A stretch of 64,000 nt of DNA from Patescibacteria group bacterium. Lineage in GTDB: Bacteria > Patescibacteriota > Minisyncoccia > Moranbacterales > GWC2-37-73. Numbering within the stretch: the stretch's first letter is position 1; the number at the start of each line of letters is the position of its first letter. The stretch spans positions 186,001 to 250,000 of the forward strand of contig JAKLIP010000002.1 of assembly GCA_022709545.1 (NCBI GenBank), given 5' to 3'. Positions 58,635 to 64,000 of this stretch are shown here, piece by piece. The notes under the pieces are model-generated. The model did not search any database, was not told the origin of the DNA, and saw only the letters and a list, made by a program, of their open reading frames with translations. The position numbers and the translations under genes were made by a program.

Positions 58635-58707
58635 AGTAACACCTCCCATTCTAGTTTATAAATTTTTTTATTTATTTTAAACTTTCCTTTATTCGTTTGA
58701 ATCCTGA

Positions 58708-58980
58708 TTAATTTAAAAAACTGCCGATAAATCTGATTATTATCATTCCTCCTAAGGCAATGACGATTCCCAGTATTGAGTATTTGGTGGATTTTTTTGC
58801 AATCTCTATTCTTTTATAGTCGCCGGCTGAAAAAAAATACATTATTCCAGAGACAACTAATGATATTATAGCAATTATTCCCATTATTGACAATAAAAAA
58901 GACAGAACATTCGCTCCAATTTCTCTTACTGTAGGAGCGTCTGTAATAACTCCTGCATATGCTGTATTTATGATATCCAT
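58708..58980 (-). CDS. T4SS-pilin-like short membrane protein
   Basis: A 90-residue member of the same family without a long leader. It has two helices (about 25-50 and 62-84) joined by SAGDYKRIEIAKKSTKYSILG. It starts 5 bases after the 452-aa gene and so ends the upstream operon. Being shorter and differently placed, it may be an assembly component instead of a main subunit. Confidence 0.7.
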   Translation of the reverse strand: MDIINTAYAGVITDAPTVREIGANVLSFLLSIMGIIAIISLVVSGIMYFFSAGDYKRIEIAKKSTKYSILGIVIALGGMIIIRFIGSFLN

Positions 58981-58985
58981 AATTT

Positions 58986-60323
58986 TCAGCCTTTTAAATC
59001 AACAATGTTTCCTCTTATTTTTGCCTGTAAAGTTTGTTCTTCATCCGTTTTTTCTTCATTAAAATAAGCAGACGGCTTGATGACCCACGGTTTTATTTCA
59101 GATGCTTTATTTCCAAATGTTTTTTCTCTATCTGCTTGTGGCGTTGGGGTCATAAATGTTTTTTGCTGGCTAATCGTACTAGCAGGCCTTATTGGTTTTT
59201 CATTTTCTTTTTCATTTGAAAACTTTTGCGGAGAAGAAAAACTTACCTTGCCTTCATCCACAACCGAACCTCTTGAATCATCCTGATTTGAATTTACTAT
59301 TTTTTGTTCCGGCAAAACGCTCGGCTCCGTCAAGTCCTTGAAGTTGGGAGAATATTTTTTATTTTCTTGGGGCGGCTGATATTTCGGAACTTGCAGATAA
59401 TTATCTTCTATAGCAGCAAAGCTATTAGACTCTTCATTTTTTGAATACATATTTATTTCTGCTGTTTGTCCGCTCCGGCTTGGCAAATTTTCAGTTTGTT
59501 CATTTGGAAAAACCTTGCCTTCTGTGAAAATAATCCGTTGCAGTTCCGTATCGATGATTAAAGGAGTTTTTTCGTCCAGTGATTTAAGAATCAATGAAAG
59601 TTTCTGCCTTTCTACGGGCGTGAGTTTTTTCCCATTTTCGCTGTGAAATAAATAATTCGCCCTATCGACTGTACCATGCTTTCCGCTTCCCATGTTGTCA
59701 TGGAAATCAGTAATCCAGTTTCTTATAGATGGCCTGACAGGCGTAGGAAAATATTTGAGTTTCAGCTGATTGATAGTAATGTTTTGTTCTCCCAGTTCCT
59801 TGTATTTTTGCAATGCTTCTGAAAGCGGCAACTGGATTCTTCTTTCTGTTTCGCTCTGGGCAGGACTTTTTTTGGCCGAAGGCTTAGCCGAAAGCATGAT
59901 AAGTTTGCTTATTATGTTTTGTTCAAGAAGCTGCAAAGTCAAAGCTTTAGTATTCGGGGGAAGCAATATTCTTTTCTGCAATTCCTGTTCTGCCTCACTC
60001 CATTTTTTGCTTTGCGCAACGCTCCACACAACTTGAGGAAGAATGCTTCTGCCTTTCATATCAAGTCCTGCCTGTCTGGCTATATTGTCATAAATGGAAA
60101 TCAGATCAAATCCCAAGAGAAAATCAAGGACATCCGAATGCATGGCACTGATTTTATACGGAAAAATTTCAGCATTTTCATATGTTGTTCTCCATTTTTC
60201 AATAAGGTCTTCTTTTATCTCTTCGGTTATTTCATCCGCTATTTTCCTTTCCTCATTCAAATCATACTGGCCGGCATTATTTTTGGGAGAGATGTTGTTT
60301 TGATTTGTATATATGACTGTCAT
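58986..60323 (-). CDS. hypothetical protein of the T4SS-like cluster
   Basis: A 445-residue protein from the ATG at 60323, 10 bases after the preceding gene. The first 280 residues are helical with charged segments and no membrane helix; the remainder is Ser/Pro/Gln-rich and looks disordered (PKYQPPQENKKY, EKPIRPASTISQQ). No domain is recognised. Its fixed place between the TrbL-like gene and the pilins suggests a cytoplasmic partner of the machine. An upstream in-frame ATG at 60344 would overlap the previous gene. Confidence 0.6.
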   Translation of the reverse strand: MTVIYTNQNNISPKNNAGQYDLNEERKIADEITEEIKEDLIEKWRTTYENAEIFPYKISAMHSDVLDFLLGFDLISIYDNIARQAGLDMKGRSILPQVVWSVAQSKKWSEAEQELQKRILLPPNTKALTLQLLEQNIISKLIMLSAKPSAKKSPAQSETERRIQLPLSEALQKYKELGEQNITINQLKLKYFPTPVRPSIRNWITDFHDNMGSGKHGTVDRANYLFHSENGKKLTPVERQKLSLILKSLDEKTPLIIDTELQRIIFTEGKVFPNEQTENLPSRSGQTAEINMYSKNEESNSFAAIEDNYLQVPKYQPPQENKKYSPNFKDLTEPSVLPEQKIVNSNQDDSRGSVVDEGKVSFSSPQKFSNEKENEKPIRPASTISQQKTFMTPTPQADREKTFGNKASEIKPWVIKPSAYFNEEKTDEEQTLQAKIRGNIVDLKG

Positions 60324-60333
60324 TTTTTGTTTT

Positions 60334-60732
60334 TTAGAATTCAAAAATTACTCTGTTATCCCTGATATACCGCATGACATTTTTTATTCTGTCCTGATTA
60401 GTTGTGCTGCTTCTGCCCAAATCTTCATCCATGGATTTTGCAATTTCAAAAACTTCTTTCAGCACGTAGCTCTGGCTGATTGCTTTCATAAGCTCTCTTT
60501 TGTAATCAGCTGGAGCGTTTTTGGCTATATATTCAATATGTTTTTCATTAAGACCGGCAATGAAAGCGGGATAAGAAAAAGCAAAATAAGTCGGCAACAA
60601 CACAAGCTGGCTATCAGAAGCAAGCACATACAGCGCAAGCAATTTCTTTTGTTCTATCGTGTCCTGTTCAAAAGAAACGTGCGGCAAAGAAAATTTATTC
60701 GTCAGTCTGTCTTTTATAGCATCTATATCCAT
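60334..60732 (-). CDS. hypothetical cytoplasmic protein of the T4SS-like cluster
   Basis: A 132-residue helical protein of unknown family (SDSQLVLLPTYFAFSYPAFIAGLNEKHIEYIAKNAP). No signal peptide or membrane helix is seen. It lies 42 bases after the TrbL-like gene and 10 bases before the next start, so it is part of the same operon. No functional motif is visible. Confidence 0.6.
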   Translation of the reverse strand: MDIDAIKDRLTNKFSLPHVSFEQDTIEQKKLLALYVLASDSQLVLLPTYFAFSYPAFIAGLNEKHIEYIAKNAPADYKRELMKAISQSYVLKEVFEIAKSMDEDLGRSSTTNQDRIKNVMRYIRDNRVIFEF

Positions 60733-60774
60733 AACAATTTATTAAAAAATATTCTTGACATTTTTATCTGTATA

Positions 60775-62736
60775 TTAAACAAAACCAGCTCTCTGTTTTG
60801 CAGGTTTTGGTGGAGGAGGTAGAGGAGGTGGAGGAGGTGCCTTATGCTCATCATCCTTAATTTTTTCGCCTTTCTTCCTTTTCTGGGCGTTCTTATTTTC
60901 TTGAGCTAAATGAGCCCAGTGATTTTTTACAATTGACTCCATGTGAGATTTTTGGAAAGAATTCATTGCGGCCTTATGTTCATTAGATCCCTCTTCAAAA
61001 GTACCATTATCAACTAATTTTTGTGCCTCTATTTTTCCTTGTTCAATTGACTGCCTTATATTGTCCGCATTGTTTCTAATGTTATATTCAAAAGCAGCTT
61101 TTGCTCCTGGATCTTCTCTCATTTGTTTGTATCTGCCAACGAAATCATTTACCTCTGAATCTTTTGATTCGTCTGTTATTTGATTATTATTTTTAATAAA
61201 ATCATTCATTTGTTGTGCAGTATGTCCAGTGTCTTCAGAATTCTTAATTCTCTCAGCCTGTTTTTTAGCTAATTCATCAAATTCCGTGTTCTGATATCCT
61301 TTGACTCTTGCCTTAGCATTTTCTCCAAACTTAGGTGTCCATTTGCCACCAGTAGCTTTTCCAATACCTTTTGATATTTTTTCACCTGCAAAACCAATTC
61401 CAGTATCTTCCCATTTATTGAGTCCTTTGGCGAAGCTTCCCCCAAAACGTTTCTTGTCAATCTCTTTTTGGCGTTCATCACGCTTTTCTTTATACATCTT
61501 CCAATTCTTTGCAGCCCAATTTCCGCCAGCTGCCATGGCTGTAGCTGTACCGGCAAATTTTGCAAATTTCTGTCCTGCCCCAACCACTGTATCCGCCCCT
61601 GCGATTCCCAATGATTTTGCTACTCCCATGCCCATCCACAAAATGATTATGGGAATAGCAAACATGGAAGCACTGGCAATCCATTCGCTTGCGCCAGGAA
61701 CCGATGCAGCATTGTCAGCGGCCGACTGTTTAAATATATTTTCACCTATTGATTGGTTTATTTTGACAGCAACTCCTATGACAAAAATCATTATCGGACC
61801 AAAAAAAGAATAGCTGAAAAGATTTTTCCACCAGTCGTCTGCAAATTTACTGGTTGCGGGAAAAATGTAACCGACAAAACCTATCGGCGAAAACATAACC
61901 AGGATTACCAGGGCTATAAGCCTTATAGCAAAAAGAACTGCACAAACCAAGAGTGTTATTCCCAAAATAAAAGACATTATGATATTCATAACCTGATACA
62001 TTAGCATCGTAGTTCCATCAGCATCATGGCCCCACAATGCCGAAAGTCTTGATTCATCCCCCAACTGGGCAAAAATTGCGTTTCCTGTAACTGCGCCAGT
62101 ATTGTCACCAAACATAGAATTAACAAAATAATACATAGCTACATTCGCAACATCAATAAAAAAGCATGCAATTGGAAAACTGAAATTAACCAGCAGGGCA
62201 TTGATGAGAATGTTGAGCCAGACTTTTTTAAGGTTCCATTTTTCGATCTGGAAAATAGTGCAGAAGGCGGAAAAAAGAAGGACTAGAATAAAAAACATAT
62301 TGAAAGTATCCCGCACCATAATCCAGATATCCTTAACAACTGGATTATTGTTCAATAAACCTTTATCTCCGGAAATTAAATCAGGATTAATAACTGCTGA
62401 AAAAAGAGAAGCTGCCACGCCGATTAGAAAACTCATAACGCCTTGAATTGCACTCAAGATAAAGGATATGGCAGTGACAAAAACTGCACTTGCCCCATCA
62501 AGTATTCCCCCAAAAAATTTACTTAATAAACCCGGTTCTTCGGGTTTTTCAGGAACAGCGTCAGCGGCAAAGACCCCATGAACCGCCAAAAAAAAGACGC
62601 AAAGAAAAATGCATCCGGCGACCACAAAAGTTTGGAATTTTTTGTCCCGCAAAAGACTTGCCAGTTTAACCCTGGAAATTCCAAAAAATAATTTGATTTT
62701 GCAGAAAAATTTTTTGTTTTTCGAGATCAGATTCAT
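60775..62736 (-). CDS. TrbL/VirB6-like membrane protein of a type IV secretion-like system
   Basis: A 653-residue protein. An N-terminal anchor or signal (about 35-57) is followed by six to seven membrane helices up to about 390, which resembles TrbL/VirB6 channel proteins. The C-terminal 250 residues are soluble, charged and probably cytoplasmic, ending in a proline run (PPPPPLPPPPKPAK). The operon continues with two unknown proteins and a pilin-like protein, supporting a conjugation- or secretion-like apparatus. No VirB4 or VirD4 ATPase is present in the window. Confidence 0.75.
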   Translation of the reverse strand: MNLISKNKKFFCKIKLFFGISRVKLASLLRDKKFQTFVVAGCIFLCVFFLAVHGVFAADAVPEKPEEPGLLSKFFGGILDGASAVFVTAISFILSAIQGVMSFLIGVAASLFSAVINPDLISGDKGLLNNNPVVKDIWIMVRDTFNMFFILVLLFSAFCTIFQIEKWNLKKVWLNILINALLVNFSFPIACFFIDVANVAMYYFVNSMFGDNTGAVTGNAIFAQLGDESRLSALWGHDADGTTMLMYQVMNIIMSFILGITLLVCAVLFAIRLIALVILVMFSPIGFVGYIFPATSKFADDWWKNLFSYSFFGPIMIFVIGVAVKINQSIGENIFKQSAADNAASVPGASEWIASASMFAIPIIILWMGMGVAKSLGIAGADTVVGAGQKFAKFAGTATAMAAGGNWAAKNWKMYKEKRDERQKEIDKKRFGGSFAKGLNKWEDTGIGFAGEKISKGIGKATGGKWTPKFGENAKARVKGYQNTEFDELAKKQAERIKNSEDTGHTAQQMNDFIKNNNQITDESKDSEVNDFVGRYKQMREDPGAKAAFEYNIRNNADNIRQSIEQGKIEAQKLVDNGTFEEGSNEHKAAMNSFQKSHMESIVKNHWAHLAQENKNAQKRKKGEKIKDDEHKAPPPPPLPPPPKPAKQRAGFV

Positions 62737-62766
62737 TAGGATTCCAATCTAATTCTATATGTGAAA

Positions 62767-62796
62767 ATTATAGCATACTTTCGTAATGTCAGGCAA
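62767..62796 (-). promoter_or_regulatory. promoter of the T4SS-like operon
   Basis: Minus strand TTGCCT (62791-62796) and TATAAT (62767-62772) with an 18-base spacer and an extended -10 TGC. About 30 bases separate it from the ATG at 62736. It sits just after the terminator of the LysM gene. Confidence 0.65.
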
Positions 62797-62816
62797 TAAC
62801 TTTAATCAAAAAATAA

Positions 62817-62845
62817 AAAGCCCCTTTTAACAAAAACGGGGCTTT
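62817..62845 (-). terminator. terminator of the LysM-CHAP gene
   Basis: AAAGCCCC (62817-62824) and GGGGCTTT (62838-62845) form an 8-bp stem, followed on the minus strand by TTATTTTTTG. Confidence 0.85.
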
Positions 62846-62918
62846 ATTTATTTTCACGAAAATATTTTATATTTATATATAAAATTTAACTTTTTCAACC
62901 TGTTTTAACCAGCCAATT

Positions 62919-64000
62919 TTAATAAATGAAACCTTTAATAACTCTGCTTGAAGTTGAGATTGTTCTGCGACTTGTTTTTGCATAACCGACATAATTCATT
63001 TCAGAAACAGTAAAACTGTTTCCGCTGACTTTTTCAACATAAGCCACATGACCATAATATCTGTTCTCGGTAGTCACTACGATAGCTCCTGGTCGTGGAG
63101 TTTTTCCGGTTGCATACCCGGCAGCTTTTGCATGGTACAGCCATGTTCCAGCGTTGCCACCCCAGGGAACATAACGTTTCTGGGCGACAAACCAAGTGCA
63201 ATATCCATATGGAAATCTATGACCAGTGCCGGCTTTCCCTGAAAGAATTCTGCCCGTAATCTGGGGAACTCCTCCTGCAGTATTCGCATATTGCCTCTTA
63301 TTGATTAAGGATTGGCTGCTGCTTGGAACAGCTGGCTTAGGAGCTTCTCCCTGGCCATCAGGAATAATTATTTCTTCTCCCACTTTTATTTCTCCATTCG
63401 CTGGCAAATCATTAAAGGCTATTATTTTATCTTTTTCTGCTTTAAATTTATTAGCGATAGCATCAAGATTGTCTCCCGATTTTATGACATATTTTACTCC
63501 TGAAACAGGCAGAATGAACATAGTATCTCCTGGCATTATGGAGTCGGCATTACTGATGTCATTTGCCCACAAAATAGTATTAACCGAAACTCCATTTTTT
63601 TCAGCGATTGAACCGAGAGTGTCACCGGATTGTACAATATACATTTTAACCCCGCCCTCTTCTTCAGGATCTTTCATCGGATTGGCTCCGCCAGAAACCA
63701 GCATTATTCCGTCATCCTTTATAATGCTCCTGTTTGAATCATCTTCTTTTTTTTCTGGTTCAATGGATGTGTTTGATTTGGAAAGGGGAACAAGAGCTAA
63801 ATCATTTTTTTTATTTACCTGTCCGCTTATTTTACTGCCATTCACCGCTGGAATGGTCTCAGCTGATGCATCCCAATAACCAAAAAGAAGTTTGCCATAA
63901 TTATTGCCTGAGGCAACATTTGTTGCTGAAACAAGAAGTGAACTTGATACCACCACTGCAAAGGCTGAATAATTACGCAAAACGTGGAGCAGTTTTATGG
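62919..64000 (-). CDS. LysM and CHAP domain peptidoglycan hydrolase (5' end beyond the window)
   Basis: At least 360 residues; the frame stays open to the window edge, so the start is not visible (a TTG at 63980 is in frame but is not a convincing start). A hydrophobic export segment lies near the visible N-terminus. Two LysM domains (YIVQSGDTLGSIAEKNGV and YVIKSGDNLDAIANKFKA) bind peptidoglycan. The C-terminal CHAP domain has the catalytic Cys in YGYCTWFVAQK and the His in GHVAYVEKV. It would cut peptide bonds in the wall, possibly to let the neighbouring secretion or pilus apparatus through. Confidence 0.85.
   Translation of the reverse strand, partial: IKLLHVLRNYSAFAVVVSSSLLVSATNVASGNNYGKLLFGYWDASAETIPAVNGSKISGQVNKKNDLALVPLSKSNTSIEPEKKEDDSNRSIIKDDGIMLVSGGANPMKDPEEEGGVKMYIVQSGDTLGSIAEKNGVSVNTILWANDISNADSIMPGDTMFILPVSGVKYVIKSGDNLDAIANKFKAEKDKIIAFNDLPANGEIKVGEEIIIPDGQGEAPKPAVPSSSQSLINKRQYANTAGGVPQITGRILSGKAGTGHRFPYGYCTWFVAQKRYVPWGGNAGTWLYHAKAAGYATGKTPRPGAIVVTTENRYYGHVAYVEKVSGNSFTVSEMNYVGYAKTSRRTISTSSRVIKGFIY

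Noticed and set aside
61301-61813. Long plus-strand ORF (170 aa) opposite the TrbL-like gene
   Set aside because: It is Pro/Ala/Ser-rich mirror coding of the membrane helices and charged tail on the other strand, with no start signal.
63226-63879. Plus-strand ORF of 217 aa opposite the LysM-CHAP gene
   Set aside because: The minus-strand frame has two LysM domains and a CHAP domain; the plus frame is its shadow.
1-64000. Alternative genetic code with TGA as glycine
   Set aside because: Several genes end properly at TGA, for example the endonuclease at 5857 and the HExxH gene at 38965, with the next gene or a terminator following at once.
1-64000. CRISPR array or insertion sequence
   Set aside because: No run of regularly spaced direct repeats and no transposase-like protein was seen on either strand.

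Overview
The window is AT-rich, gene-dense chromosomal DNA from what looks like a member of the Patescibacteria/CPR, most likely a Parcubacteria-type lineage. This is inferred from gene content and style, not from a marker tree. The genes are short with few gaps. Housekeeping genes (rpoD, dnaG, pyk, ruvA, ruvB, ruvC, polA, holA, rpsT, rny, gpmI, clpP, tig, hppA, nusA) sit among small membrane proteins, T4SS-pilin-like genes, lamin-tail and LysM-CHAP surface proteins and cell-wall ligases typical of that radiation. TGA acts as an ordinary stop, so this is not a recoded lineage.

1-7.4 kb is an accessory region. It holds a G2P/CRI-like replication protein, a structured non-coding region, an excisionase-type HTH protein, a DNA methyltransferase, an AlwI-family restriction endonuclease and a large serine recombinase. 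The recombinase gene ends inside the 3' end of a tRNA-Asn gene. This looks like an integrated replicon or integrative element carrying a restriction-modification system; its left end was not found and may lie outside the window.

7.3-22.3 kb runs mainly on the minus strand: tRNA-Asn, rpoD, dnaG, tRNA-Ser, pyk, htpX/lemA, murE, a SpoT-like HD hydrolase, a FemABX transferase, a PilX-like pilin, ruvA and a class A PBP. 22.4-26.5 kb is a tightly packed four-gene cluster: glycosyltransferase, RimK-like ATP-grasp ligase, ATP-grasp fused to a retropepsin-like protease, and a 7TM protein. It could be a peptide-ligation system acting at the cell surface. 26.5-37.5 kb has ruvC, yebC, a lamin-tail/PKD surface protein, a PH-domain membrane protein, ruvB, a structured leader RNA with a small ORF, a pilus ATPase made of two GspE units in tandem, and a DHH-family protein with altered motifs.

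37.6-47.2 kb is mainly plus strand: a small lipoprotein, tsaE, a small HExxH protein, polA, a two-gene envelope operon (membrane protein plus a beta-barrel-like exported protein), mutM, a DUF3048 protein and holA. 47.3-57.2 kb has rpsT, an HU protein, rny with a long structured leader, gpmI, clpP, tig, hppA and nusA. 57.2-64 kb (minus) is a type IV secretion-like cluster: four small pilin-like proteins, a TrbL/VirB6-like membrane protein, two unknown partners and a LysM-CHAP peptidoglycan hydrolase cut by the window edge.

The main points for follow-up are the recombinase/tRNA overlap, the structured RNAs near 1.4, 32.5 and 49.9 kb, a hairpin pair that could switch translation of the beta-barrel-like gene, the double GspE fusion, and the ATP-grasp/retropepsin/7TM cluster.
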